Assembly: GCA_904419955.1 (NCBI GenBank)
Contig: CAJFTO010000031.1
Span: 1 to 38,070, forward strand
DNA from: Candidatus Roslinia caecavium
GTDB lineage: Bacteria; Bacillota; Clostridia; Monoglobales; Monoglobaceae
DNA: 38,070 bases
Reading direction: 5' to 3'
The first letter of the stretch is position 1. Every line of letters starts with the position of its first letter. Positions 1 through 10,928 of the stretch are shown here, in pieces. Made by a program: the position numbers and the translations under genes. Under the pieces are notes generated by a model. The model did no database searches, was not told the DNA's origin, and saw only the letters and a program-made list of their open reading frames with translations.

Positions 1-3000
1 ACGGATGGGCGCCGGTAAGCAATATGGCCGGAGTAGGAGCCATCACGGAAGAGATACCCGAGATAGGAGTAATAGACAGCATAGAATTTGGCAACTGGTA
101 CTCTGGTTGGTGGCAGTGTATATATCTTGACGACTTAAGATTTACTTCCGGAACGCAGGCTCCCGCGATACCCACGGCGGCGCCCACGGTCGAGCCGACG
201 GCTCAGCCCGAAGAACCGACGACGGCTCCAGAAGAACCGACGGCGGAGCCGACTTCTGAGCCGATCGAGCCGACGAGCGAACCTGCGGAGCCTACCGCGG
301 TTCCGGAGCCTACGGCCGACGTAAGCGAATACTTTTTCTATGAGGATTTTGAATCGGATACGATAGAGAACGACATTAAGAATAAGCTTGGCGGATGGGG
401 CTGGGATAAGCCTTCGGAGGTTACGCAGGATCCCTTTATACGCGTCGGCGATAACGAGCGCGAGGGATTTACTAATACGTTGCTGTTCTCGAACGGCGAT
501 AGCTGGTACAGAAATATGTGGATGACCTTCGATCCTAAAGCCGCGTATCTGGCGAAGTCTACGGATAATACAGAAGAAGAAGCGGACGATGTTTTAACAA
601 GCGATCTGACGCTGTCGTTTAAAGCTATGTTTGAGATACAGGGCACGGACGGATCGGGCGGAAACGAGATCTATATACGCGTAAAGGGTCAAAATGATCA
701 GGTGATTGCGGAGCTTTCGGAATTGGACGGAAAGTTATACCTTATTGCGCTGGACGAGAGCATGTCTCAGAACGTACAGTATTATATTAAGGACGTAGAC
801 GTCTCTCAGAGAACGGTTGACGCGCAGGATATAGAGATAGATCTTAATTTTGAGACTAATTGTTATAGACTTAGAGTAAACGGCGAGACATTTAGCAATA
901 CTCCGTTCGGAGAGTGGGTGCCTGCCGGAAGCCAAAGCGGATTGCAGGCGTCTGAACATCAGCCGATCGGCAGATTTAAGAGTATCGAGTTCGGTCACTT
1001 CTGGTCTGGTTGGTTCCAGTGTCTCTATCTAGACAATTTGGCGATCAAGTCCGTAGAGGGAGGATTCCCGGAGGATCCGGATGCTACTCCGAAACCGACG
1101 GCTACGCCGTTGCCGGACAGCGTTAAATACATAGAGGACTTCGAGGACGGAAGCGCGTATGAATCGGTACAGAATAACGCGAACGGCTGGAGCTATACCT
1201 ATGAACAAGGTCAGGGTTCGTCTGTAAATATTACTAATTCTACAGGCAGAAGCGGCGGCTCGGGCTTAGGACTTTCGTCGTCCGACTGGTATAAGACGAT
1301 GAGCGTTTCGCTTGATATGCTTGAAAACGGCATAATCAAAAAGGTCGAATCAGGTTCGACTCAGAATGCCGCGGAAGCGGAGGTCAGAAATTATCTGTCG
1401 AGCGACGAGAAGCTATCGTTCGATTTTAGATTTACAATAAGCGATATAAGCGGAACAAACGTTCAATATTTCCGGGTTAATACAGAAGACGGAAATGGAA
1501 TAATATACGTGTATCAGGAGAACACGACCGATGGAACATATCTTAAGATGTACGCGCTTAACGAACAGAAAACGGCGGTGACCACATACACAATTGCCCA
1601 GCTCGGTTCGGGCGCGTCGGCTCAGACATGGCATAAAGCGGAGATATACTTCAACCACGAGAAGAACGCCTATATGTTCGTCTTAGACGGCGAGATATTC
1701 AACAATAATCCTCACGGTAAGTGGATACCGATCCCGAGTACTATAGACAGAGGCGCGGCTACCGCGATCGAGCTTGGCACGGTGAAAGATTTGATATTTG
1801 GACATTCGTACACCGGCTGGGATCAGGGTATAACGGTCGATAATATAATGATCGAGGATTACGAGCCGATCGAAGAGATCTTTGAGGTCAGAGAGATAGT
1901 AATAACCGATGCGGGCGGCAGCGGGACGGTTACGCCGGGAGATACTGTAACGGCTAAAATTTACGTCGACGGCGGAACGGCTAATCCAAACCGCACGGTT
2001 GAAACGTGGTCGTATTCTACGGACGGCGGCGCGACATGGATTCCGCTCGAGGGACGCGTATTGCCGGACGACGCGACTAACGTCAGGGTCGAAGTAACAT
2101 GCGTAAGTACGGACGGAGTAACGGCGTCGAACAGCGCGGAGAAAGAGGTAATCGATACTACCGAGCTTACGTATGCGGACTTATTCAGCGAGTCGTTCGA
2201 CGGTTCGGGTATGGAGAGTTCTATAAACAACCAGAGAAACGGTTGGAGTATAACCGGTTCCGGAAGTCAGGTGAACGTAGGCAGTTTCAACAGCGAGCGC
2301 GCGGTAAGATTCGCATCGCTTAACTCCGGAGGAAGCTCTTCGCTGACATTGGATCTGTCAAAGCAGGGATACGACGTTAATATACCTAAGACATATTTGA
2401 AATTCGACTTCTCGTTTGGAGTCAGCGGCGAGAATGAGAACCCGGAGAGCAGCGCGATATACTATTTCAACGTTTGCGACACTTCAGGAAACGTTATGGC
2501 GTCGCTGACTTTGATAGGCGACGAGATGTTCTTCATTTACTTTGACGAGAACGAAGGTATGAATAAATCGTACTCGCTTGCAAAAGGAAGAGACGAGGTA
2601 ATAGACGTTTGGAGGACGGCTGAGTTCTACTTTGACTCGGACTCTGACCATTACAGCATATTTATTGACGGCGAGCCGATAGGTCCGGATAACGGCAAGT
2701 GGATCCAGGCGAGTACGAACGGCATAATAGGTCAAGGCGCGCCCAACGACTTCAGCGGCGTAGGTTCGCTGGTGATAGGATTTGAAAACGCCGCATGGTG
2801 GGGCACGGTCATGCTTTCGGGAATCGACGTAAAGAGTTATGAATTCCCGACAGCCGACAGCGCGAAATTTTCGATTTCAAACGCATCGGTCGTAAACGCG
2901 TTCGACTCGGGCGCGGCGGTGGCTAACCAAAGCGAAGTGGCCGCGGATATAGACACTATCGGATACGAGCTCGCGTCTCAGAGCGTGAACTGGAGCTATA

Positions 3001-4391
3001 GAACGGACGGCGGCGCGGAGTGGCTGCCGATGTCGGGAAATATTGTTCCGGCGAACGCGTCGGACGTTAAAGCGGATATCAGCGCGGTGAACGTATATGG
3101 CGAAGAGGCGACGGCTGAGACTGAGACGGAAGTTATATACAATACCGCTCCGGTTATAGCCGATTTGACAATCGGCGGCGATTTTGAGGAAGGTTCTACG
3201 CTCACGGCTGAGTATACGTTCAGCGATCTCACGGACGGAGAGAATAACGACAGAACTACCTTTGAGTGGTACAGAACAAATAGTATAAACAGCGAGTTCC
3301 AGAAAATTGACGGAGCTTCTGGCAGAGAATACACAATAACTTCGGACGATCTGGACGGATTTATCAAAGTTGTGGCAACGCCTATAGATATGTACGGAGC
3401 TAAGGGTGATGCGGTCGAGGCGATGAGAGCGTACAGTTCGGCTAACGAGGCTCAGGCGGCGCTCGATCTTATAAGTATCGATACGGCGCCGGATAATTCG
3501 GTAACGAATTTGAATCTGCCTACTGAGGACGAATACTTCGGTATAGATATATCATGGAGTTCGAGCAATCCTTCGATTATCAGCGCTAACGGAACAATTA
3601 ACCGTCCTGATTACGGTAGCTACGTCGTTACGTTGACTGCGACTGCGAGGACGGAAGACGGAGTTACGGCTACTAAGACGTTTAGAGTGACCGTGACCGG
3701 AAAATACGGTTCATCGTCCGGCGGTTCGGGCGGTTCGAGCGGCGGCTCGGGCGGAGGTTCGTTCGGCGGTTCTTGGAGCGGTTCTACAAGCGGCAGCGCT
3801 ACGGGCGTAGGTCAGGTAGGAACTCCGGTTGTTGAAGATCCGCAGAATGCCGAGAACGAGGTAATATTCGCCGACGTGGCTTCGGACGCGTGGTATAATT
3901 ACTACGTATACGAGCTGTATAACGCAGGTATCGTCAGTAAAGACGAGTATTTCAGACCCGAGGATCCTGTAACAAGAGCCGAGTTTGTAAAGATGATAGT
4001 TGAGATGCTCGGTATCAGAGACGGCAGCGCAGTTGTAAGCTACGCCGATCTGAGCGAGACGGATTGGTCTTACGTTTACATAGCGTCGGCTACTAAATTC
4101 GGTATAATTCAGGGTAACGGCGACGGTACGTTCGGCGTAAACGATAATATCACCCGCGAGGATATGGCGGTTATTATTGACAGAGCCGTTAAGCTGGTCG
4201 GTTACGACGTTCAGACCGGAGAGCCGAGCTTCAACGATAACGATCAGATCTCTGATTACGCATATGAAAGCGTGGGGTGTATGCAGGCGAACGGGATAAT
4301 ACAAGGCTATGAAGGTAATTTCTCGCCGAAGGATACCGCGACTCGCGCGGAGGCTGCGAAGGTAGTGGCAATGGTGATGGCGCTTAGATAA
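1..4391 (+). CDS. SLH-anchored surface protein with repeated jelly-roll 'EDFE' modules (5' end outside window)
   Basis: The frame is open from position 3, and the codons before the first ATG (position 24) read G-W-A-P-V-S-N. This matches the same place in the module at 7400-8140, so the gene starts upstream and 1462 codons are visible. Residues here count from the ATG. The order is: end of one module (1-43); Pro/Thr/Glu linker (about 44-100); an 'EDFE' module (103-346); a second, more divergent one (368-613); an Ig-like stretch (621-713); a third module (714-940); three further Ig-like segments (to about 1225); a Gly/Ser linker; and three SLH repeats to the end with TRAE, TRED and TRAE motifs. 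SLH repeats of this kind usually bind pyruvylated wall polysaccharide. The modules look like concanavalin-A-type jelly rolls and probably bind glycans, but no catalytic domain is visible. The function of the whole protein is unknown. Confidence 0.9.
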   Translation, partial: GWAPVSNMAGVGAITEEIPEIGVIDSIEFGNWYSGWWQCIYLDDLRFTSGTQAPAIPTAAPTVEPTAQPEEPTTAPEEPTAEPTSEPIEPTSEPAEPTAVPEPTADVSEYFFYEDFESDTIENDIKNKLGGWGWDKPSEVTQDPFIRVGDNEREGFTNTLLFSNGDSWYRNMWMTFDPKAAYLAKSTDNTEEEADDVLTSDLTLSFKAMFEIQGTDGSGGNEIYIRVKGQNDQVIAELSELDGKLYLIALDESMSQNVQYYIKDVDVSQRTVDAQDIEIDLNFETNCYRLRVNGETFSNTPFGEWVPAGSQSGLQASEHQPIGRFKSIEFGHFWSGWFQCLYLDNLAIKSVEGGFPEDPDATPKPTATPLPDSVKYIEDFEDGSAYESVQNNANGWSYTYEQGQGSSVNITNSTGRSGGSGLGLSSSDWYKTMSVSLDMLENGIIKKVESGSTQNAAEAEVRNYLSSDEKLSFDFRFTISDISGTNVQYFRVNTEDGNGIIYVYQENTTDGTYLKMYALNEQKTAVTTYTIAQLGSGASAQTWHKAEIYFNHEKNAYMFVLDGEIFNNNPHGKWIPIPSTIDRGAATAIELGTVKDLIFGHSYTGWDQGITVDNIMIEDYEPIEEIFEVREIVITDAGGSGTVTPGDTVTAKIYVDGGTANPNRTVETWSYSTDGGATWIPLEGRVLPDDATNVRVEVTCVSTDGVTASNSAEKEVIDTTELTYADLFSESFDGSGMESSINNQRNGWSITGSGSQVNVGSFNSERAVRFASLNSGGSSSLTLDLSKQGYDVNIPKTYLKFDFSFGVSGENENPESSAIYYFNVCDTSGNVMASLTLIGDEMFFIYFDENEGMNKSYSLAKGRDEVIDVWRTAEFYFDSDSDHYSIFIDGEPIGPDNGKWIQASTNGIIGQGAPNDFSGVGSLVIGFENAAWWGTVMLSGIDVKSYEFPTADSAKFSISNASVVNAFDSGAAVANQSEVAADIDTIGYELASQSVNWSYRTDGGAEWLPMSGNIVPANASDVKADISAVNVYGEEATAETETEVIYNTAPVIADLTIGGDFEEGSTLTAEYTFSDLTDGENNDRTTFEWYRTNSINSEFQKIDGASGREYTITSDDLDGFIKVVATPIDMYGAKGDAVEAMRAYSSANEAQAALDLISIDTAPDNSVTNLNLPTEDEYFGIDISWSSSNPSIISANGTINRPDYGSYVVTLTATARTEDGVTATKTFRVTVTGKYGSSSGGSGGSSGGSGGGSFGGSWSGSTSGSATGVGQVGTPVVEDPQNAENEVIFADVASDAWYNYYVYELYNAGIVSKDEYFRPEDPVTRAEFVKMIVEMLGIRDGSAVVSYADLSETDWSYVYIASATKFGIIQGNGDGTFGVNDNITREDMAVIIDRAVKLVGYDVQTGEPSFNDNDQISDYAYESVGCMQANGIIQGYEGNFSPKDTATRAEAAKVVAMVMALR

Positions 4392-4425
4392 TTATATTGT
4401 ATCAAGACGCTGATGAAAATAAGGG

Positions 4426-4461
4426 ACGGGCTTGGCTTTGAATATGAGTCAAGCCCGTTTG
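4426..4461 (+). terminator. Intrinsic terminator after the SLH gene
   Basis: A 9-bp perfect stem (ACGGGCTTG at 4426-4434 with CAAGCCCGT at 4450-4458) is followed by a short T run. It lies 35 nt after the stop codon of the SLH gene. It overlaps an upstream in-frame ATG at 4432 that might be mistaken for the start of the next gene, which supports the later start at 4480. Confidence 0.7.
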
Positions 4462-4479
4462 CATAAGGATGTGAAATAC

Positions 4480-5268
4480 ATGAGGAACTTTAAACGTTTT
4501 ATATCGATGTGTTTGGCAGCGTTTATGGCGGTTTCGGCGACGCCGTATAGAGTTTTTTCAGCGGTAGCTGAAACCGTCTCGCTGGAAGAGGACGGGTACG
4601 CCGTGTACGAGGCGGAGGCGGCGTATAGGAGCGGCTACGCGGTCGTTGAAGAGAATTCAAACGCTTCTGGAGGAGCGGTAGTTACAAACATAGGCGGTCC
4701 GAATACCGACGTCGGCGCGGTAGTTTTCGAGGACGTCTACGCTGCGACTAACGCGGTGTATCAGGTGGAGCTGTATTATGTGGCTCAGAGCGCGGGTGAA
4801 TTTTACGTTATGATCAACGAAGGCTCCTCGGTTACAATAAACAACGAGTCGCCAGGCTCAAATATAAACGTATATACCATGAATCTTCGACTCAGAAGAG
4901 GATATAATACGATTAAAATTTACAGTAATACCGAAACTGTCGTTAAGATCGACTGCATAAAAGTAAATACTGAGAAAGAAATAACGTATGGGGTATATGA
5001 AGACGACGCGGCGAGCCTCAGCGGTTCGGCGCAGAGAAGACGCGTATACGGAGCGGAGGACGGCTGGGCGATAGGCGGTATAGACCAAAACAGTTCGGCG
5101 GAGTTCACTGTGAATACCGACGCCGGAAAATACGATCTGTTTATATGGTATTCGGCCTATGATTACAGGAATTTAGACGTCTATGTCGACGGTGAATTTT
5201 ACACGGATATATTTTGCCCGATAACCGGAGAAGACTATAATATCGAAACGGTGAGGGATAGCGTTTAG
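4480..5268 (+). CDS. 5' part of a broken secreted GH-D-like glycosidase gene (signal peptide plus CBM35-like domains)
   Basis: The ATG at 4480 follows an AAGGAT site about 10 nt upstream and opens a typical signal peptide (basic start, hydrophobic core, likely cleavage near residue 30). The mature part has two CBM35/CBM6-like beta-sandwich domains. The first contains a Y-E-A-E-A start and the G-G-A-V-V-T motif, and the second contains C-P-I-T-G-E-D-Y-N-I-E-T-V. All of it aligns with residues about 150-380 of the intact paralogue at 11131-14364. Reading stops at a TAG (5266-5268) just after T-V, because 32 nt present in the paralogue are missing here and the frame changes. The homologous protein continues in another frame from 5258. 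If translated as is, it would give a secreted carbohydrate-binding protein without the enzyme. An assembly error is the main alternative. Confidence 0.8.
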   Translation: MRNFKRFISMCLAAFMAVSATPYRVFSAVAETVSLEEDGYAVYEAEAAYRSGYAVVEENSNASGGAVVTNIGGPNTDVGAVVFEDVYAATNAVYQVELYYVAQSAGEFYVMINEGSSVTINNESPGSNINVYTMNLRLRRGYNTIKIYSNTETVVKIDCIKVNTEKEITYGVYEDDAASLSGSAQRRRVYGAEDGWAIGGIDQNSSAEFTVNTDAGKYDLFIWYSAYDYRNLDVYVDGEFYTDIFCPITGEDYNIETVRDSV

Positions 5269-8200
5269 AGGCAAAAACACGTACGCGCCGGATATTGATA
5301 AAATACAGTTGGTCGTAAGCTTCGAACAGATCGACGATCCGCCGGCGGTATCGGCCGAGACCGGCCTGCTCGAGATGGGAAACGGGGAGATCGAGGTTAG
5401 ATACGATCTGAGTTCGGGAACCGCGGATTTCTATTCGGGCGGCGCGCTGAGAGTGAGCGGTATAGAGTCGGCGGTCAAGGTCGAGGCGGTAGGCGAGTAC
5501 AGAAACGAGTCGATCGATACGGTGATCAAATCGTCCGACTACAGCGCAAGGACTTATGAGACCGAAGCGTTAAACGACGGCTATGGAACCGGAACGCTGT
5601 ACAAAATATTATCTACAGGCTGCGCATACGCCGATATGCCCGATATGCGTCAAAATATACGCATATACGACGGACTTCCATACGCTATAATAGACGTCGA
5701 GCTGTTGTCAGACGCGTCTATCTCGACCAATTTTATGGCTCCTATAAGCGCCGCGGGCGAGGATATTGTGAATATAGGCGCCGTCGACGACGGACGAACT
5801 CTGTTTGTGCCGTACGACAACGACAACTGGGTCAGATACAAAGCGAATTCTATCAACGGAAACAACACAAGCTATTGGGCGACGGCTATTTATGATAATA
5901 ACAGCAGGAATGCAATCGTATTCGGAAGTCTCGATCACGATACGTTCAAGACCGGAGCAAACGTAAGCGGCGCGGATAATAAGATCAATTTCCTCGGCGG
6001 ATTCGGCGGTATATGGTCGGCGCAGTATACTTACGACTATCTTCCGCACGGCAGCATAGACGGAACGCAGGTTGGATCGCCTAAGTTTATGCTCGGATAT
6101 TTCGACGATTGGCGCGACGGAATGGAAGCTTACGGCGAGGCTAACGAGATCAATAATTCTAAGCTTAACTGGAACGGGGGTACGCCGTTCGGATATAACA
6201 GCTGGTACGCGCAGGGAACGAACCTGAACTTTACCGAGTCGGCGAGAGCGTCCGATTTTATAGCCGGGCTCGACGATTTTAAGAGCGACGACGGCGTAGC
6301 GTATATAAATCTCGATTCATACTGGGATTTTATGTCGGACGACGAGCTTAGAGCTTTTGTCCAAAAATGCCATAGCAACGGTCAGAAGGCCGGAATATAT
6401 TGGTCGCATTTCGTAGGATGGAGCAAGGATATGTCCTACGGTTCAGGCGTCGGGAACAGACCGATGCGCGACGCGGCGCTTGAGGATAAATACGGCAACG
6501 TGGTATCTATGGCGAAGACCAACGACAGTTATCCGCTCGATCCGACGAGCGAGGTCATGGAGGAGAGAATGAGGAGTCTCATGACGAAGTTCGTCGATAT
6601 GGGTTTCGAGTTCTTAAAGGTAGACTTTTTGAATTATGCGGCGATAGAAGGAGAACACGCCGATCCGGAAATAAAGACGGGTATGCAGGCGTATAATAAG
6701 GCGCTCAGCGATCTTACGAGCTATGTGGATACGGACAACTTCTTTATCAGTCTTTCGATAGCGCCTTTGTTTCCGAGCGCCTTCGCTCATTCAAGAAGGA
6801 TCTCGTGCGATGTTGGAGAGGGAATAAACGCTGTCGAATATATGCTAAATTCGCTCACCTACGGCTGGTGGGAAGACGATACTCTGTATTCATATACCGA
6901 TCCGGATCACATTGTGCTGAGCGACGACTTGACGTATTCGAGGACGAGATACACCGCAGCGGCGATAAGCGGAACGCTTATGTTGCTGAGTAATTTATAT
7001 TCGGACGAAACTATGCGCGGCGTTACCGAAGAAGTTACGTCAAATAAGGCTGTAAACGATCTGGCGCGTAAGGGAAAAGCTTTCAGGCCAGTCGAGGGAA
7101 ATACCGGAGACGAGGCGGGAGACGTCTTTATTCTCGACGAGGGGAAAAGCGTTTACGTTGCGATGTTTAACACGGATTATTATAATATATTCGGAGCTAT
7201 TGTACCTATAAAGAAGACCGTTATGCTGGATCTTGAGCGTATCGGACTGAGCGGCGGTCAAACGTACGAGGTTACCGATTTGTGGACGGGAGAGACGTCG
7301 AACGTATCGGGTACGATATCGAAAGTACTTGAGGGATCGGGTTCGGCTCTGCTCAGGATAGATACTCCCGACAGACCGTCTTCGGACAATCCGGGCAGCG
7401 ACGAGTTATACTACGAGGATTTTGAATCCGATACGATAGAAGCCGAGGTAAGACAAAAGGAAAACGGCTGGAGCTGGGACGGGAGCGACGAGGATATTAT
7501 TACGGCGACTAAGGACGGCATATGGGTCGGCGATAACGGAAGCGGAAGCAATGGACTAAGGTTTGCGACCGGAGACACATGGTTCAAGAACAATTGGCTG
7601 GTATTAGACGCGGACAAAGCAGTCGAGGCGTATGGTTCGGACGTTTCAAAACTTGGTGAAGATTTATCAATCTCGTTTAAAGCGAAGTTTGAGATCCAGG
7701 GTCTGGATACGAATACAGACCCGCCGGAGCATTATATAAGAATAAAAGGCAGAGATCAACAGTCGATAGCGGAAGTTTCTGTCAAGGAAGGAAAATTAAA
7801 TCTTATCGCGCTTAATTCGGACGGCGCCGAGAATGTCGCATATGAAATAATGGATATCGACACGAGCATGGCTACGACGGAATGGCATAACTTTGAGTTT
7901 AGGTTCGACATGAGCAAAAATAAATTCGCTCTCTTGGTAGACGGAGAGCTTGTAACCGAGGCGGCTGAAGACGGCTGGGCGCCGGTAAGCAATAAAGCGG
8001 GCGTCGGAGAGATAACCGAGCCGATACAGGAAATCGGCGCGATAGACAGCATCGAATTTGGCAACTATTACGCGGGCTGGTGGCAGTGTATGTATCTCGA
8101 CGATCTTAAGATCGATAGCGCCGATTATTCGGAGAACATAACCGAGTGGTCGATAGATGATATAGAGATAGATTCCGAGATAGTTTTAGGAGCTGAAAAC

Positions 8201-8443
8201 GAGTTTACATTGACTTATACGCATCCGGACGATCCTCAGGAGGCTAAACTGATGGTCGCGGTCTACAGAGGCGAAAGTCTTTACGATCTGTATGCGGCCG
8301 ATCTGACTCCGGGTGAAACGGAAGGATCGGAAGAGGTAACGTTCAGGATCGGGATTCCAGAAGATATTACAGAGGCGAGGGCTTATATATGGACGCCCGA
8401 GCTTGATCCGCTGTGCGACAGCTTCGATATAGACGTTTATTGA
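5258..8443 (+). pseudogene. 3' part of the broken gene: clan GH-D-like glycosidase domain plus C-terminal 'EDFE' module
   Basis: From 5258 the frame matches the intact paralogue again, through the end of the second CBM, a supersandwich-like N-terminal domain and a TIM-barrel. The first usable start is a TTG at 5309, with no convincing ribosome site and no signal peptide, so this part is probably not expressed on its own. Counting from that TTG, the K-V-D-F motif places a probable nucleophile at D439, and R-R-I-S-C-D places a probable acid/base at D501, as in clan GH-D (GH27/GH36). The barrel ends near residue 690. An 'EDFE' jelly-roll module follows (about 699-942), closely related to the one cut at the window's left edge, and then a 100-residue beta-rich tail. 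There is no SLH anchor. The exact GH family and substrate are not certain; an alpha-galactosidase-type activity is inferred from the fold and the neighbouring GH36. Confidence 0.8.
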
Positions 8444-8448
8444 GATAA

Positions 8449-8483
8449 AAAAGACGCGTTATGATTAGCGCGTCTTTTCTTTT
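8449..8483. terminator. Bidirectional intrinsic terminator between converging genes
   Basis: A perfect 10-bp stem (AAAAGACGCG at 8449-8458 with CGCGTCTTTT at 8469-8478) has T runs on the + side and A runs before it. It can therefore end transcription from the glycosidase gene on the left and from the leftward AraC-type gene that stops at 8495. Confidence 0.85.
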
Positions 8484-8494
8484 AATTTATATGA

Positions 8495-10789
8495 CTAATA
8501 CTTTGTATGATTCTTTCTGTATTGAACCGGAGTGACGCCGTAACGCGCCTTAAACTGCCGTGAAAAATACGCCGAATCAAAGTATCCAAGCGTTTCCGCT
8601 ATTTCTGAGACCGAAAGTTTGGGTTCGGACACTAATAACTCGGCCGCGTAGGCGAATTTTTTCTCAATAACGTACTTTGAGAAAGAACATCCGGTATTTT
8701 CCTTGAAGAATTTACTTAAGTAACCCGAGCTTATATTAAAGTGTTGAGCCACGCTTACGAGCGATAGATCCTGAGTAATATTTTGAGTAAGATACTCCGT
8801 TATATTGTCGATAAGCTTTTGTTGATGACTCTTATTGTCGTCCGAGAACAGCATATCCGATATATCAAAGAGATAGATCGTTGAATCGTCGAACGAGCTG
8901 TTTTTAAGTATTTTGTCAAAGTTGTTACTGTTGTTTATAGGGATATGCTTCTCCCTGGCAACGCGGCAGATTATCGAAAATATCAGCATTATGACGTTCT
9001 GCGCGTACGCGAACGAGTGATTTTCGTTTTTCACCGTGTTGAGCAGCATATTACACTCTGCATAAAAGCCTTCCCTGTTGCCGTCTCTCAGCATTTGTTC
9101 TATTTTTTCAAGATCATGTATGTCCACAGTTGAGTTGTCCTTATCTATTAATAGTAATTTGTTGGAGTCAAACACATTGTCATACCCGTATATATACGAG
9201 TATTTTGTCACAAGTTTTGACTTTTTATGCTGATTGTTTAAATCTGACAGAGCGCAGCCCTCGTCGCAATAGAAAATATTCATTATTGATTTTTGATTTA
9301 TCAGCCGTTTTATCGACTCGGCTATGTCTTTGACCTTCATGTTGTCATAGTTTATTATCACCTCGATTATCGCAGAAGAAGACCTGTGATACAGGCAGTC
9401 GTACTCCTGGCTGATTTTATCTATTATGCTGTATATCATGATTTCACGTTGCTGGAACGCAAAAGATGATAAAAGCAGCGGGTTGAGCGCGATCTGGATC
9501 AACGTAAATTTGGGCATTGAAAAGTCTACGCCCACCAACTTAAGCTGGCTCAGAGTTTCAGCGTCGGACATTTCATTAAAGCCGTGCACAATGTCTTGAG
9601 CTATTTGTTCCGCTATAACCGAATTATATTTATCAGTCATTTGCGTAAACTCTATCTTTGTCGATGAGAAATCGTTGATTATATTGTTGAGCATCTCGAA
9701 CTCGTTGTCCGAGTATTTAGACGAATCGAGCGTTATTTTGGCCTTTTCCACTATGCTTTCTACCGGAGCGTAGATTTTTTTTGAATATCTCCGTATCAAG
9801 AGGAAGGTTAAAATTATTATTATCAACGAGATCGACGTAATAATAAGCGTTATTATTAATATCTCTCTATACATATCGGACAGAGAGATGGTGTAAATAT
9901 ATTTCCAGTCGTTGAACTGGGAATTCTCCCATACGACGCAGGCCGTATGCCCGTTTATACGTACTTTTGCAACGCCGCTCCGACTTGTATTTATTTTATT
10001 TATAAGGTTGTCGTTCGTAATAATAGTATCTTGAAAGTTGTTTAGTTCCTCGTTATATAGTATTCCCTTATTGTTTTTGTCAAGAATTAAAAAGCCTTGA
10101 ACTACAGGAAGGCTGATGTTCTCAATAAATTCCGACATATATTGTATGTCTACGCTGATAATCGCGCAGCTTGTTTTTTTGTTGCTCACATAGGTTTCGT
10201 CAACAGAAATATAATGTACATATGTTAGTGTGTTTTTTGATGTAAATAGGATATTATCCTGCAGCGGTATCCAAAAATCCGAGGTTATTCCATTTAAATA
10301 TGAAAAAATATAGCTGTTTACCGAAAGCTGATTCCTTGGATCTGAAGCGCTGTATATAACTCCGTCGTCGGTTGAGATAATAGAATCATATTTTCCGTTA
10401 TATAAGATAATATTATCCAAAAATTGGTTTTGCTCAACCAGCGAAACAAGCGAGTTGTATACGTCGTTCGCCTTTATATTATCTATGTTTTGAAAGTCGT
10501 TGAAGAAATCGGAAATTCCTTCGTACTCTGAATCGGCTGATAAATATTTCTCGCATATATCGTTTACCTTTTTCAAAACATAATCGTCGTTATATACATT
10601 GATCTGCCGCAGCGACTGCGAAGTTAAAGACGTGACTATTTCTTCGGTCTGATGCGCGAACAGGATCGTTATTGTCGTTGCAAATATTGTTATTGCTAAA
10701 ACCATAACCAAGGAAAATGTAATAACTATTCTCAAGTAATAATTCGCCGTCGAGCCGAATGAAAATACCCGGCTGATTTTTTTTAACAT
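8495..10789 (-). CDS. Membrane-bound AraC-family sensor-regulator
   Basis: This 764-residue protein has a membrane segment at about 18-45, an extracellular sensor of about 255 residues, a second membrane segment (about 304-330), a cytoplasmic linker domain, and a C-terminal AraC/XylS double helix-turn-helix (about 660-764). The last contains the family features S-L-x-x-V-A-x-x-F-N-I-S-x-x-Y-L-S-K-F-F and G-Y-F-D-S-A-Y-F-S-R-Q-F. This layout is known from one-component regulators next to LplB/YtcP-type sugar importers in Bacillota. The outer domain is thought to sense a glycan or its binding protein. The gene is transcribed away from the glycosidase/importer operon and shares a 341-nt control region with it, so it is inferred to activate that operon. 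The start is supported by AGGATAGG just upstream. The ligand is unknown. Confidence 0.92.
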   Translation of the reverse strand: MLKKISRVFSFGSTANYYLRIVITFSLVMVLAITIFATTITILFAHQTEEIVTSLTSQSLRQINVYNDDYVLKKVNDICEKYLSADSEYEGISDFFNDFQNIDNIKANDVYNSLVSLVEQNQFLDNIILYNGKYDSIISTDDGVIYSASDPRNQLSVNSYIFSYLNGITSDFWIPLQDNILFTSKNTLTYVHYISVDETYVSNKKTSCAIISVDIQYMSEFIENISLPVVQGFLILDKNNKGILYNEELNNFQDTIITNDNLINKINTSRSGVAKVRINGHTACVVWENSQFNDWKYIYTISLSDMYREILIITLIITSISLIIIILTFLLIRRYSKKIYAPVESIVEKAKITLDSSKYSDNEFEMLNNIINDFSSTKIEFTQMTDKYNSVIAEQIAQDIVHGFNEMSDAETLSQLKLVGVDFSMPKFTLIQIALNPLLLSSFAFQQREIMIYSIIDKISQEYDCLYHRSSSAIIEVIINYDNMKVKDIAESIKRLINQKSIMNIFYCDEGCALSDLNNQHKKSKLVTKYSYIYGYDNVFDSNKLLLIDKDNSTVDIHDLEKIEQMLRDGNREGFYAECNMLLNTVKNENHSFAYAQNVIMLIFSIICRVAREKHIPINNSNNFDKILKNSSFDDSTIYLFDISDMLFSDDNKSHQQKLIDNITEYLTQNITQDLSLVSVAQHFNISSGYLSKFFKENTGCSFSKYVIEKKFAYAAELLVSEPKLSVSEIAETLGYFDSAYFSRQFKARYGVTPVQYRKNHTKY

Positions 10790-10928
10790 TGTCCTATCCT
10801 TTCTCCCTTATCATATTAGTTATCGTAACGCGAAGCTTATAAAAAACCCCTGTTTTTTAGCTATAATCAACTGTTACGATATTATTTGATAATATAGATT
10901 TATTAAATCTACACAGCGCTTATGTCAC

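Noticed and set aside
4432..4479. Upstream ATG for the gene at 4480
   Set aside because: It lies inside the terminator hairpin, lacks a ribosome site, and would put 16 residues before the signal peptide.
5240..5310. Programmed ribosomal frameshift joining the two glycosidase parts
   Set aside because: No slippery heptamer or stimulatory structure is evident, and 32 nt are missing relative to the paralogue; a shift alone would not restore the domain.
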